Below are positions 47,116-57,960 of a stretch of DNA of 64,000 nt, in pieces. The position numbers and the translations under genes are program-made. Below the pieces are notes generated by a model, which worked only from the letters and a program-made list of their open reading frames with translations, did not search any database and was not told the DNA's origin. Position 1 is the stretch's first letter. Each line of letters opens with the position of its first letter. Location of the stretch: contig CM064690.1 in assembly GCA_032717465.1 (NCBI GenBank), positions 10,505,093-10,569,092 of the forward strand, in the 5' to 3' direction. The DNA comes from Coenobita brevimanus (lineage: Eukaryota; Arthropoda; Malacostraca; Decapoda; Coenobitidae).

Positions 47116-47816
47116 TGTATAGATAGATTGATAGATAGGTAGACAGATAGATACACAGGTATATAGATAGACAGATAGATATGTAAGAATTAGACCTAGG
47201 AATCGCTAGCCGTATTAGCGAATTTGCCGATGACACAAAATAATATCATTAGCTTGACTGATGAGTGTGTTAACTTTAGAGAGGACCTCGATATAATGTC
47301 CAATTTGTAATGAAATTGGCAAACGGAATTTTGCGTTGAAGAATGTAAAGTTCTTAGTGTTGGCAAGACCATCACAGACACTAGATACAAATTAAACAAT
47401 AAAGAATTTGAAAAATTGGAATGCGAGAGAGCTCTAGGAGTCATGGATAGTAAAGATCATAAATCAAGGCAACAGTTTATTAATGCAAGAAATAAAGCAA
47501 ATCGGATCGTATGATTCATTTCGCCAGGTGTGAGCAACAGGGATTCTAAATTAATACTGCAACTTTATCTTGCATGACTGATGGCACATTTAGACTTTTC
47601 CGAGCAATTTGGTATTCATATTATAAACTGAATATAAATTCGTTAGCAAATGTGCAGACGAAAATGCCAAAAATATAAGATGTTCGGAACCATTCAGATA
47701 AAGCCAGGCTGGAAAGACTAATTATGAACTTACTAGAAAGGCATTGAGAAAGGGGAATTTAACTGAGGTGTTTAAGTGGATAAAGAGAATATGTAAGGGA
47801 TATATTAGCATGGTAT
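46935..47816 (+). mobile_element. CR1-like LINE reverse transcriptase fragment (decayed), 5' part
   Basis: Conceptual translation in shifting frames gives VLVNGT-S, VSGVSQGSILGLF (RT motif B), FADDTK-like, LDIMSN, FCVEECKVLSVG, YKLNNKEFEKLECERALGV and FKWIKRICKGY, the succession seen in CR1-clade RT C-terminal halves. Several stops and frameshifts. A TA array and TAGA tetranucleotides (47043-47180) sit between motif B and motif C. Interrupted at 47827 by an RTE-like LINE. Confidence 0.75.
47043..47183. repeat. (TA)n with (TAGA)n-like flank
   Basis: Pure TA array at about 47043-47115, then degenerate GATAGATAG/GACAGATAG words, embedded in the CR1-like LINE. Confidence 0.9.
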
Positions 47817-47826
47817 TTACAGTGAA
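47817..47826. repeat. Target site duplication TTACAGTGAA (left)
   Basis: TTACAGTGAA here is repeated exactly at 48671-48680, on the other side of the inserted RTE-like LINE copy. Confidence 0.85.
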
Positions 47827-48670
47827 TGTTGGAGGGTCCTAATCAAAGAGGGTAGTGTTTGGAAGCTCCCTGTACTGTTGTTTGCAGATGATACTGTGTT
47901 GTTAAGTGGAGATGAAGGGGAGCTGCAAGGCGTGGTGGGTGAGTTTGGAAGAGTGTGTAAGAAACGGAATCTAAAGTAAAGTTATGGTCTTCGAGAGAAG
48001 TGAAGTCAGTGAATGTACAGTGGGGTTGGATGAGGAGGAAGTGGAAAATGTGAGTACGCGTTTAAGTACTTGGATAACGTGATGAGTAAGGATGGAAGTT
48101 TGGAGGGTGAAGTGCTTGAAAGGATACAACAAGGAAGAAAAGTTGCTGGTTCCTTGAAAGCAGTGATGAGAAACAGGGAAGTGAGCATGGAAAGTGAAAA
48201 AGTTACTACGTGGCAGTATTGTGATACCAACTCTAACGTATATAAGTGAAGCTTGGACCTTGTTGGTGGGACAGAAGTCATGAGTGAGAGCAAAGGAAAT
48301 GAGTTATTTGAGAGGAGCATGTGGAGTCACATGAAAAGACAGACTGGCAAATGAGGAAATGAAAGAGTGTTGTGGTGTGGATGTTGATGCGATAGGAAGC
48401 GTTAGGAGAAACACAGGTGGTTTGGCCATTGGAGAGGATGGAGAGTGAGAGACTGACGAGGAGAGTGTATGTGAGTGAGGTGGAGGGGGGGAGAGCGAGG
48501 GGGAGGCCAAGGATGAGATGGAGGGATGAAGTGGAGAGGTATATGAGAGAGGGATGTGTGAGCTGAGAGTAGGGCAGTGAAATGGCGGGGGACAGGGCGA
48601 CATAGAGGGGATTTGTTTGTGGTCACCCCTTATGGAATTAAGGCGTCTGGCAATAGATAGAAAGATAGCC
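47827..48670 (+). mobile_element. RTE-like LINE, 5'-truncated copy nested in CR1-like LINE
   Basis: About 844 bp on the plus strand. It begins shortly before the FADD box (CTGTTGTTTGCAGATGATAC) and runs through the WFGH-type C-terminal region and the 3' UTR (TTATGGAATTAAGGCGTCTGGC) to an ATAGATAGAAAGATAG tail. Multiple frameshifts. Same family as 28.3-31.0 kb. Flanked by the exact 10-bp duplication TTACAGTGAA. Confidence 0.88.
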
Positions 48671-49150
48671 TTACAGTGAACATACAGAATAGAACTCGAG
48701 CTATTTGTTTGAAAACAGAATAATTCCATTTTAGTAGGAAGATATGTAGAACTTGGTTTGGCAATGTGGTAGTGGACGAATGGAATATGCTATCTAGTGG
48801 TGTAATTTGTCCCCTTCCATTGACAGAGTTAGGCATCGGCTAAATAAGCACATGGCAAGCAAGGGTTGGATATGAAATAAAGTCTTTTGATAACTAATTC
48901 ATCCATTTTCATTATCAGGTTTCACTACAATAATCTAATTTTTCCTTTCGCACTTTCCACGTCAGTTTTTCTATACTGAATGTTGTTCCTTCTCACTTTT
49001 TCTTGCTGGTTTAGGCTGGAGAGTTTGGAGGGCAAGAAAGAACCTTCTTCTATGTTATCCTTCTATAAGTTTATTCACACTCTCGTAGGAGCTGCCTAGC
49101 AAGGGCCAAATGGCCTACAGGAGTTATCCTCTCTTCTTATGTTTTTAAGA
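48671..49150 (+). mobile_element. CR1-like LINE fragment, 3' part
   Basis: Continues the interrupted LINE with broken-frame translation such as RTRAICLKTE, VDEWNMLSSGV and a final AKWPTGVI-SSYVF near 49105-49145, a motif found at the C-terminal end of CR1/L2-type LINE proteins. The 3' boundary is near the TATGTTTTTAA at 49138-49148. Confidence 0.7.
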
Positions 49151-49700
49151 AGGGGATGAAAATTGTGAAAGGGAGAGAGAATCAAGTAAGAGCAGAGACT
49201 GAATATCATGGAGGAATAGTAGAATAGACAGTGCATACTCGTATGCGGAAATTATATAACAAAATTATTGTATCTAACTTATATGATGGGAAAGGTTACC
49301 CTCAGTTGATGTACGAGTACAGTACATAACGAAACAGTCGGACAGACAGGTGGACAAAGAGAGACTTATAGACAGAAAAACAGACATAAACAATAGATAG
49401 ATAGATAGACACATAGACAGATACGGAGTGGCAGATATATTTACGGAAACAGACAAACGCACAGACAAAAGACAGGCAGATAGAAAAAGACAGAGACTGA
49501 CAGGTAGACAAATTAGTAAATAGACCGTAAGTAGATAAATTTACATCATACGGTAAAAGTCACATGATTTTCCATTACATAATATAAACATACTTGAGAA
49601 GGGTGGAAACGTGTTTGGTAAGGGCAAGAAAAATTAATAATGATATCAATTTCTGAGCGGGATCTGGAAAAACAGGTTGCACTATTTTTTAATGACCATC
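49151..49700. other. Degenerate GACA/GATA words, otherwise unassigned
   Basis: Between about 49330 and 49530 there are loose GACAGACA and GATAGATA words, the source of serine-rich antisense frames. Nothing else supportable. Confidence 0.55.
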
Positions 49701-49710
49701 ACCTCCCCCC

Positions 49711-49712
<2 letters not shown>

Positions 49713-49800
<88 letters not shown>
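49713..49800. repeat. (CT)n followed by (GT)n
   Basis: CT array at 49713-49747 joined by ATTCT to a GT array at 49753-49800. Confidence 0.95.
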
Positions 49801-49803
<3 letters not shown>

Positions 49804-50643
49804 ATTGCTCATTATGCTTGTTTTTTTGGGGGTGTATTGTTTGTGTATACATGCTGTGATGAAGTTGGTATATATGAGGGAGTCTGAGGTCAAGAGGAGG
49901 CGTGGAAAGCTAAGAACATGGACGGAGATGATAAGGTGAATGTGTGAATAAGTGAGGAATGAAAGTGCAGTGAGCAATAGATTTGGTGAGGGAGAGAAAT
50001 GGATGAAGTACCTAACTATTGAAACGCAAAAGACAAAGGTTGCATCTCTTCTTTATAACTTTGTAGTCGACAGAATAGTTAATTATCTACTAATAATATG
50101 AAGCACATTAGGGGGAATCATTAGGCCAGTGAGACTGAGCAAAGACTTTCAAAGGTTTGAATGTTGACTGGATAGGTGTGTTGCTTATATTACCAATTAT
50201 ACTTTTAATGGTTACCCAGGTTATTTTTTACTTTCCGTTCCTAACCCATGATCCCTGTCCACGCATAGGTAATAAAATGTACCGGTACTCATTGATTTGT
50301 TGGTCAGTCTTCTTCGATATCCTCTTACATCCCATTATAATCCATTTTCCACTAGCTATCTTTTCCAATTCTCAGTGTTTTGTATTCCCTTTCTCAGCTT
50401 GTTATAATTCATTTTCATTTCATTCTCTCTTTACAGCTCTCTACGATCAGCTGTTACTCTTGTTAGGTTTCCAACATTTTTCAATATGTTTTCCTTGCGG
50501 GTCCAACTTCATCTCATGGCACTTTCTCTCCTTGGGTTTTAGGAGAGTCGTAACACGGCCGTCACTCTCTTAGCTGCTGCCGGGTGAGCCTGAGCTGGTC
50601 CGAGAGGGGTGTAGGGGAGGGAGATTAAAAATAGCTTCGCGGA
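49801..50643. other. No recognisable feature
   Basis: Mixed sequence. A 138-aa hydrophobic open frame at 50157-50573 (Phe/Ile/Leu-rich, from AT-rich DNA) shows no family motif and no splice support. Confidence 0.5.

Positions 50644-50706
<63 letters not shown>
50644..50706. repeat. (CA)n microsatellite
   Basis: Pure CA array. Confidence 0.95.
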
Positions 50707-51374
50707 AGGTCTAAATAAATTCCTCAGAAATGGTGTCACTCTATTAACAGGCGTATTTTTCTGTCTTGGTGGGGTCGTATAATAGAGCAGCAAAGGCGTG
50801 GTAACATATTTATATTGAAAAATTGTTCCTGTATTCTTCCTTAACCAATCACCTCCCAAAGGATTATTGTTTTTAGAAGCTTACATTATTTTGAGTTGAC
50901 AAGAAATAAGTCGGCTCTATTGTGCAGACTATAAGAGAAAGTACCAAATAAGAGAAAGTACCAAATATATTTACTGTATGCGTGATCAGCACACACAGAT
51001 GTACAGTATACGTGATGAGCACAGACACACACACACACATACACAAAATCATATCCTTAAAACCCATTCTTTGCTCCATGAAATCAGTGGCTAGAACACT
51101 AGTTTCCTCTTTATTTTATCTTTAATCTGAAAATCAATATGATAGCTATTGTACAGTACCTCCGATTACAAATAAAGAGAAAACAATATATCTATTCAGC
51201 ATTATAATTTAGTGTTCAATACAACCTTATACCAAGAGACACCACAAAACAACGAATTCCTTTATCCGCTCAGTTCGATAAAGAATTTTTCACTATAAAC
51301 AGCAACTCTTTATCACAAGCTTTCTCCATTAAGTCGAATGAAATAGCATCGTAGTTGTTTTCTATTCTGTTGTT
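50707..51374. other. No recognisable feature
   Basis: AT-rich DNA with a small tandem (AAGAGAAAGTACCAAAT twice at about 50934-50968) and a short duplicated GTATGCGTGAT/GTATACGTGAT pair near 50977-51016. No gene. Confidence 0.5.
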
Positions 51375-51490
51375 GGTGTGGAGGTGGTGGTTCCAGGTTC
51401 ATCTGAAATGTGTAGGCTTAACTTGTCCCTCTTCTCCAGTCCACCATCCTCCTTTGGGGGGATAGGGATGCAGTTGTTGGAACATCGTCT
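51375..51490. repeat. Dispersed repeat family R1 (copy 4)
   Basis: Contains CCAGGTTCATCTGAA and CCACCATCCTCCTTTGGGGGGATAGGGATGCAG, matching the copies at 2490, 18045 and 25615. Confidence 0.55.
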
Positions 51491-51564
51491 GGAGAAGCTG
51501 TTGAGGAAACCGATTAAAACGATGGCACCATATGAATGCGTCCCTCTCCGTCACCTTCCTAGGC

Positions 51565-51567
<3 letters not shown>

Positions 51568-51595
<28 letters not shown>

Positions 51596-51746
51596 GAAAA
51601 AGAAAAAAAAAAAGCCTTGCCGTTCTGAAAGTTTTACTCTCCTCAGTACATATTCACTTCTCTTTTCTTTCCGTCATCATCATTGCACGTTTCCCTTCAT
51701 TTATAAAGTTACTTCGTTTTTTTCTCCACATACTTTTTTCTTCTAC

Positions 51747-51831
<85 letters not shown>
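51568..51831. repeat. A-run and (CT)n microsatellite
   Basis: An almost pure A-run at 51568-51613 and a CT array at 51750-51831 with one TTT interruption. The A-run could mark the end of a retroposed sequence that begins upstream. Confidence 0.9.
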
Positions 51832-51833
<2 letters not shown>

Positions 51834-51839
51834 GTTGCC

Positions 51840-52641
51840 TCTCATTCCTCTTTCATCTTCGTGATCTAAACTTCAGTTTCTCTTCTAATAAATCTACGCC
51901 GACTCTCCTGTCAAGATCTTTTTGTTTCATGGTCTCTTGCCCTTACCTTATTCCTTCCTCAAGATTTTTTAAGCAGTATTCCTAAAATGTAGAATTATCT
52001 CTTTCTCTTCCTTTTCACTCTTTTCCATCCCACTCTCCTTCCCGTTCCATCTCACTGCTCTTGTATAACAATCCTCACTCTCCCTTTCCCTCTCCCCTAT
52101 ATCATTATCGCCCCCTCACTCGCCCTCATCCCACTCCCATTCATTCTCTTCCACCTACCTCTCCTCACAATTCTTTCTCCCTAGTCCTCCAACCCTCTTA
52201 TTTAAAGTCTCCCACCCCTCAGTTTTCTTTCCTCATCCATCCCCATCTCCTCCCTGATTCTGTCCATCCCACCCACATCCTTTCACTCCCTCACCTTCTA
52301 CACACCATCTCACTCCTTTCTCTGATGCCACTCCATTCCATTCACTTATCTCTCCCTCTTTGTCATTTCGTTCTTCATTCCTCCCTTCATTCCTCTTTCA
52401 CTCCCTCCTTCCCTCCCTCCGTCACAGTCACTCCCTATTCTCCCTCTCTGATTGAGATATACATGAGATTTGTGGAGGAAACTTAGTCACGGTTACGTGG
52501 GAGGGAAGAGGGAGCAAGGAGGAGGGAAGCAGAGAGGAAGGAAGGAGAGATAGAAGGAAGGAGAGGAGAAAAAGGTGAGATGGCAATGAAAAGGAGGATT
52601 TAGATGAGAGAAGCGAGCGAGGAATGGCATATGAATATAAG

Positions 52642-52696
<55 letters not shown>

Positions 52697-53060
52697 AAAT
52701 GCGGACGAAGTTGGGGACGATGGAAAGACTTAAGAAAGCTATAGTAGAGGGAGGGACTGTAAAGTGAAAAAGAGGAGAGAGGATGAAACGTGATGGAAAG
52801 AGAAAGTGGAAAGACAACTAGTAAAGAAAGATGGGAGGAAAACGGGTTAAAATGAAAGAATAGAGAAAGATGGAGAGTGAAAATGAGAAGGGAAAAAGGA
52901 AAGAAGGGTGGCTTAGGAGGGGTGAAAAGAGAAATGAGATGTGAGGGGAGGAATGTAAATAAAATTAGGAGGGGTTGAAAAATGAGGGATGAAGAGGAGG
53001 AGGAGATGGTGATGGAGAATGAAGAGGATTAGAAAAGACGGGTGAAGGAATAGCGTTTGA
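51840..53060. repeat. Pyrimidine-rich then purine-rich pair of tracts
   Basis: About 51840-52455 is C/T-rich on the plus strand; about 52495-53060 is A/G-rich and includes a GA array at 52645-52693. The strand asymmetry switches sharply near 52475. The 141-aa frame at 52061-52486 is Ser/Pro/His/Leu-rich and a composition artefact. Confidence 0.85.
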
Positions 53061-53240
53061 AGTGAGATATACCGTTAGGGACAAAAGTCTGCCTACTATT
53101 CCAGTGGGTCTACTTCACGCTTAGGTCATGCTTGTTGCTCTCATTCCTGACGGATCATAACAGTTACAATTACATATGTGCAGATAAACAGTAAGTCTCA
53201 CTGAAAGAATATTAGTCAGCGGAGTTGGCTAAGACGCGAA

Positions 53241-53636
53241 ACATCTATCTATCTGTCTATTGCCAGACACCATAATCCCGTAAGGCAGTGGTTTCCAACC
53301 TATGGGACGCGCCCCCCTAGTGAGACACGAAGGGCTGCCTGGGGGGGCGCGAAGGCTTGACAAAGAGGGTAATTATATTTGAAAACTATGAATTATGATG
53401 GAATTCTGTAATTTCTAAATAAGGAGAAAATATTTCAGATTTGAATAAGAAATCTAGTTATCTGAATATATAAACAATTTCAAATATTAAGAATCTATGA
53501 TATTTATTGACATGTGCCAACTATGCCAGTAAAATACAGTGTTTGAGGAAGGGGGGGGGGGCAGGGAACGTGTCATTCAGTGGGGGGGTGGGCGACAATT
53601 AGAAAAGGTTGGAAACCACTGCCGTAAGGGGTGGCC
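53241..53636 (-). mobile_element. RTE-like LINE 3' end, copy 6, interrupted by a hAT MITE
   Basis: A CTATCTATCTGTCTATTGCCAGACACC tail and ATAATCCCGTAAGG at 53241-53285 continue after the MITE as CCGTAAGGGGTGGCCATTTG at 53622-53641. Together they form the characteristic terminal segment of the LINE 3' UTR. Confidence 0.85.
53286..53621. mobile_element. Non-autonomous hAT-like MITE inside LINE 3' UTR
   Basis: 336 bp with terminal inverted repeats CAGTGGTTTCCAACCT and AGGTTGGAAACCACTG (16 of 16 complementary). Perfect 8-bp target duplication CCGTAAGG at 53278-53285 and 53622-53629. Subterminal G/C-rich words (GGGACGCGCCCCCC; GGGGGGCGCGAAGG). No transposase. The undisturbed LINE copies contain the empty site, for example CCGTAAGGGATGGCC at 16024. 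Confidence 0.93.
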
Positions 53637-53689
53637 ATTTGACTTTGAGTTATTTGTTTTACGGGGAGGAGCACTAACCCTCCACCAAC

Positions 53690-53960
53690 CCACTTTCTGA
53701 CACGTAGGGAGCACGTATGGTTTGGTTATATGGTTACCACCCAGCGTTGTAAATGGTATCTTGGCGTACAGGAAACCATTTGTCTTGTCACCCAATGTAA
53801 AGCCACCTGTAAAGGAAAGAAAAGCAATAAGAAGTGAAAGAAAAGATGGGAGAAATAGGAAGAGAGGAGGGCAGGCACAGAAAAAGAATGATAAAGACTA
53901 AAGAAGAAGTAGCAGCACTACATCAAGTGAGTTGATGATGGTCGCCACCACCTACCACTA
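53690..53960. repeat. Dispersed repeat R2, copy 1
   Basis: TGGTTATATGGTTACCACCCAGCG, TGGCGTACAGGAAACCATTTG and AGCAGCACTACATC-AGTGA...GCC-CCACCTACCAC are shared in order with 55374-55660. Middle part purine-rich. Family not recognised. Confidence 0.7.
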
Positions 53961-54135
53961 TGCGAAGCAGATGAGGTGAAATAAAAGTCGAAATTCTGTA
54001 TACGACTGTAGAGTGAGTGTGAGAATATAAGTATATAACGACAATGAATTATGTTTAATCTCTTTAGCTGGAAAGTATCATTATCATGTTCTGATTATCT
54101 CCACATGACTTTATTTATATTTCAAGGCATCTATC

Positions 54136-54137
<2 letters not shown>

Positions 54138-54212
<75 letters not shown>

Positions 54213-54325
54213 GCAAATACATAAATGCAAATACTCAAACATAAATATAATACATACATATATATATACATACACAGATTCTCACACACAAAGGCACACA
54301 CATACATTCACGCAAGCACTAATAA

Positions 54326-54380
<55 letters not shown>
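54138..54380. repeat. Two (CA)n microsatellites
   Basis: CA arrays at 54138-54211 and 54327-54379 with loose ACATA words between them. Confidence 0.95.
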
Positions 54381-54383
<3 letters not shown>

Positions 54384-54660
54384 TCATCATTCTCTCCAAC
54401 CAAAGACGGAAAGCAAAAGCGATACTGACCACCATGAAGTGTTAAAAGCAAAAAGGAAAAACTTACTGGAAAGGATGAACAAGGTACGATGTAATCAATC
54501 TAACCCTAAAACGAAATTTATGCGAGAGATTTTAGTTTGCCCGTTACGGAAGGAAAAAAATGCTAATGACATTAGTATTAACAATGCCAGAATCAGTTAA
54601 GAAATTTTATAATGACGTGAACATAATTATGTGTAAATAATTTTTCTTTTCCATACTGAC

Positions 54661-54861
54661 CTCAATCCGATGACATATTTCATTATTTATTCCTTCTATC
54701 CCCGAAAAGCTGTGTTCATCTGAAGGTAAAGTTTTGGAACTAGACGGGTTCATGCAGCCATCATCAACCTCTTTGCTACCAGAGGTCCTTCCCACGCTTA
54801 ATACAGTCTTCCTGGAGGCAGGCCGGATGCAACTCCTCAGGTCTGAAAACTCGCAGTTTAT
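54661..54861 (-). CDS. Possible internal coding exon, unknown product (weak)
   Basis: On the minus strand a 67-codon open stretch of balanced composition (INCEFSDLRSCIRPASRK at its start, ICHRIE at its end) is bounded by a plausible acceptor (pyrimidine-rich GCTCCTGCTGCTCCC, then ACTCAG) and a donor GAG/GTCAGT. Its length is a multiple of three. It stands out because its composition is not repeat-derived. I recognise no domain. A chance open frame is quite possible. Confidence 0.2.
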
Positions 54862-55069
54862 CTGAGTCATCTTTTGTGGGAGCAGCAGGAGCACAACAAA
54901 TATCCCGTTATTGAACTGAAGCCACTAAGCAGAGAAACTGGAAGGCGTGCATGATGAGTAAATATAGTCCATTTGATACTGGAACTGATGATAACTGAAG
55001 CCTTTTTATCACATTTATAAGAGGGAGAATATGATTTGGTTGAAGATGATGATCATGATGACGATTTTT

Positions 55070-55373
55070 ATTATTTATATTATTATTAATATTATTATTA
55101 TTTATTATAACTATCATTATTACTGTTGTTGTTGTTATTATTATTATTATTATTATCCATCCATCATCCAATCCTACATTGCCCCATGAAGAGCGTAGGA
55201 GCCCGGGGCTAGGCAGTTGGTTCCGACATTTAAGATGAGAGTGATCAGCCTCACTCATCCCTGAGTGGCATTACATGAGCAATCAACCCCAACCACCCCT
55301 TCGATATAAACCTTCACCGGCTCAATCAGACTGAAGCGCAATAATTACCCACTAAACCACCAGGCGCCAAAAT
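55070..55373 (-). mobile_element. tRNA-derived SINE with (TAA)n tail
   Basis: On the minus strand it begins near 55373 with GGCGCCTGGTGGTTTAGTGG and GTAATTATTGCGC, which looks like the A-box half of a tRNA (TGGTTTAGTGG). It continues with GGGGTTGATTGCTC (weak B-box) and a unique body GGAACCAACTGCCTAGCCCC, GCTCTTCATGGGGCAATGTAGGA, and ends in GGATGATGGATGG plus TAA repeats at about 55070-55155. A second 5'-truncated copy lies at 61905-62005. Confidence 0.7.
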
Positions 55374-55660
55374 TTGGTTATATGGTTACCACCCAGCGTA
55401 GTAAATGGTTTCCTGGTGTACAGGAAACCATTTGGCTTGTCACTCAGTGTAGAGTCACACACCGGCAGAAGGAAGAGGAAAGAATGAAGGAAAGGAAGAC
55501 AGAGGAGGGAGTGTAAAGTCACCCCTAGGCAGGACAAGGAAAGAATGAAGGAAAGACAGAAAAGGATGGAAGGAATGAAGGATGGAGGAGAGGAAGGGGC
55601 AGACACCCGAGAGCAGCACTACATCGAGTGACTGGATGGTGAACGCCCCCACCTACCACA

Positions 55661-55709
<49 letters not shown>
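55374..55709. repeat. Dispersed repeat R2, copy 2, with (ATT)n
   Basis: Matches 53690-53960. Here AAATGGTTTCCTG / CAGGAAACCATTT forms a perfect 13-bp inverted repeat around a 5-base loop (about 55403-55433). Ends in an ATT trinucleotide array at about 55661-55709. Confidence 0.75.
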
Positions 55710-55714
<5 letters not shown>

Positions 55715-55856
55715 TCTGTGGTAATGATATGATCAGGATTATTGATGGTGATGCTAACGATGTATATAGAATTTACTTTGCTATGAAGTGAGATCATCAA
55801 ACGTGTAATCGCTGTCCACATTACCACTTCTTTTCCCCTCTTCTGTATGCACACCC

Positions 55857-56078
55857 TCACATCCTTAGTCCCCTGTAGCCAGTGACTGTATCAGCTCCGT
55901 CTGTGTCATTTAGAGTATATTCACTGTGGTCTGTGTCACTGGAACACACGGGATATGGATGATGGTAGTCTGTTAACGTTCTATATTTTGTCTCGAGAAA
56001 TTTTTGAACACGATCTCTTCTTGAAGACAGGCGTCGATTACCATACCCTTCCACTTGTAAAAGCTTATCTTTACACAA
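55857..56078 (-). CDS. Possible coding exon, unknown product (weak)
   Basis: On the minus strand a 73-codon open stretch with non-repetitive, hydrophilic composition (RRLSSRRDRVQKFLETKYR and HPYPVCSSDTDHSEYTLND as separate landmarks). A possible acceptor (GCTTTTACAAG) and donor (GGAT/GTGAGG) bound about 60 of the codons. It lies 1 kb upstream, in transcript order, of the other candidate exon at 54661-54861 on the same strand. No domain recognised; it could be the tail of a receptor-like protein, but that is a guess. Confidence 0.2.
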   Translation of the reverse strand: MCKDKLLQVEGYGNRRLSSRRDRVQKFLETKYRTLTDYHHPYPVCSSDTDHSEYTLNDTDGADTVTGYRGLRM

Positions 56079-56179
56079 TGTTCTTAAATTTGTACAAGGG
56101 CATGCAAGTCCTATAGTTCTGGAGGGAAAATGAAGGCTGTATCAAACTCCTTTATATTGAACAGTCTCCCGAAAATGAA

Positions 56180-56186
56180 GTAAAAA

Positions 56187-56234
<48 letters not shown>

Positions 56235-56670
56235 ACTCTCTCTCTCTCGTAACCTTCTAGCTTGCTTTCCTCCCACCTTCCCGTCAGTCTCTCCACCCCT
56301 CCCTGTGTCTCTCTCTTCCATCTTCCCTTATAAGAAAAGAAAAACTTACAAGCCTCGTCCACTGGCAAAATATTAAATCCGACTGTCACATTCAACCCCC
56401 TCCTCCTCATTCATTCTCTCCTTCTCCACCCCTTTTATCCCCACCATCCCTTCTTTTTTTCTTCTCACCCATTTTTTCTCTCCCTTCCACTCCTTGTCTC
56501 TCCTGTACCCCTTCTTCTCTCCCTTCTACTCTTTCTTCAATCCCCTCCACCCGTCCTCTTCTCCACCTCTCCCCCTCTCCCCTTTCTCCCTCCACCCCTT
56601 CATCTCCGTCTGTCATCACTATACTCATCTTCATCCACAGCTTCCTTCCTCGACTGCTATTTTCCTCCTC
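56180..56670. repeat. (CT)n and pyrimidine-rich tract
   Basis: CT array at about 56189-56248, then C/T-rich DNA (CCTTC, CTCCACC words) to 56670, with a short non-biased stretch near 56330-56400. Confidence 0.85.
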
Positions 56671-57000
56671 AGTCATCCTAGCTATAGTGCTCTGCCATAG
56701 TACTCTTATTGTAGCTGTTAAATATTAATAAATTCCTCCCTCCATTCCTTTTGTGTGCTTGGCTGTGTTCACGTGGGTGTGGAAGACTCCCTGGCACCTC
56801 TTCTGTAGTGTCGTGTTCATAGTGGCTTTGGGTATTTCGCAACACCTCTCCTATAGCAATTTATTCTGCATATTACTCTTGATACTTCTCGATATTAGCA
56901 CTATAAAAAATATATTTAAGAAAATGTTAAGTTGCTAATGAGGAAAAATCGCTGAGATGCTCTGCGAAGCTTTCTGGACGACCTAGATTACAGTCCCTTG
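56671..57000. other. No recognisable feature
   Basis: Mixed sequence; the 61-aa open frame at 56753-56938 is hydrophobic with no identifiable family. Confidence 0.5.
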
Positions 57001-57960
57001 AGGAAAGAAAAGTGTTTTAAAAAAGATATATAGAGGGGTGAAGAAAGTTAAAGCAGAAAGTGGACATGAGGGAAACGAAGTTATAATGGAAGGGAAGGGA
57101 AGGGACTGGAAAAATTAGAGGAAAATGAGAGTGACAAAGAAAGATGAGGAGCAGAACAATAGGAAACGAAAAGAAAAATAAGGAAATATGATGGCAGGAT
57201 ATTGGAGGAGAGGGACAGAGTGAGTTAATGAGACACCTAGGAAAATGAGTAGGAAGTACGAGAGGAATGTGAAACGGATGAAAATACCCTTTTTTTTTTT
57301 TTTAATGCAACAAACTGCCCAGAACTATATTGGAGATTTGACGAGAATTAATTAGAAGGTGGAGTCCGAGATGAGAATGAGGAAGAAACAAGAAAGAAAT
57401 AAGAAGAATGAGCTAAAGATATGGAAATGGGAGCCAGAAAGAAAGTGAAAAAAAGGCGGCAAGAAAGGTTATGAAACGGAGAGGAATGGATGGAGAACAA
57501 GGAAAAAATATATATACTGTATGTAGTCCAGAGAAGAGGAAATGACGAGGGATTGAGGTCAATACCAGAGAAAAAAAAAAAAAAACAGGAAATGGATAGG
57601 GGAACAGAACTAAGGAAAAAGCAGAGAATAATAAGGAAACACGAGACGATGACGAAGTGATGTGACTATTACTGCAACAGGAGGGAGTAGATAAACACAG
57701 ACTATAAAAGAGAGGCTGTTAAGGAATGGGAGGAAAATATGAAGGGAAAGAAGAGTGGAGAATAGTAAGGGCATAAATATTCACATAACGCGTACATAAA
57801 TCTAGACTGACTAAATGTATGAGATTAGGGAACATGAGTAGTGTGTACGAAAATATACGTTATATGATGGTGAAGGAGGCACAAGGCTATGAATAGAGGG
57901 AAGGAAGAATGAGAGATTTGGAAGAAGAGACGAGAGAGAGAGAAGGATAGAATTAAAAAA
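57000..57960. repeat. Purine-rich tract
   Basis: Nearly 1 kb A/G-rich on the plus strand (GGAAA, AGAAG, GAGG words), with a T-run near 57290 and an A-run near 57570. Confidence 0.85.

Noticed and set aside
50157..50573. 138-aa hydrophobic open frame as a membrane protein
   Set aside because: The hydrophobicity follows from T-rich DNA; no conserved motif, no start context and no neighbouring exon.
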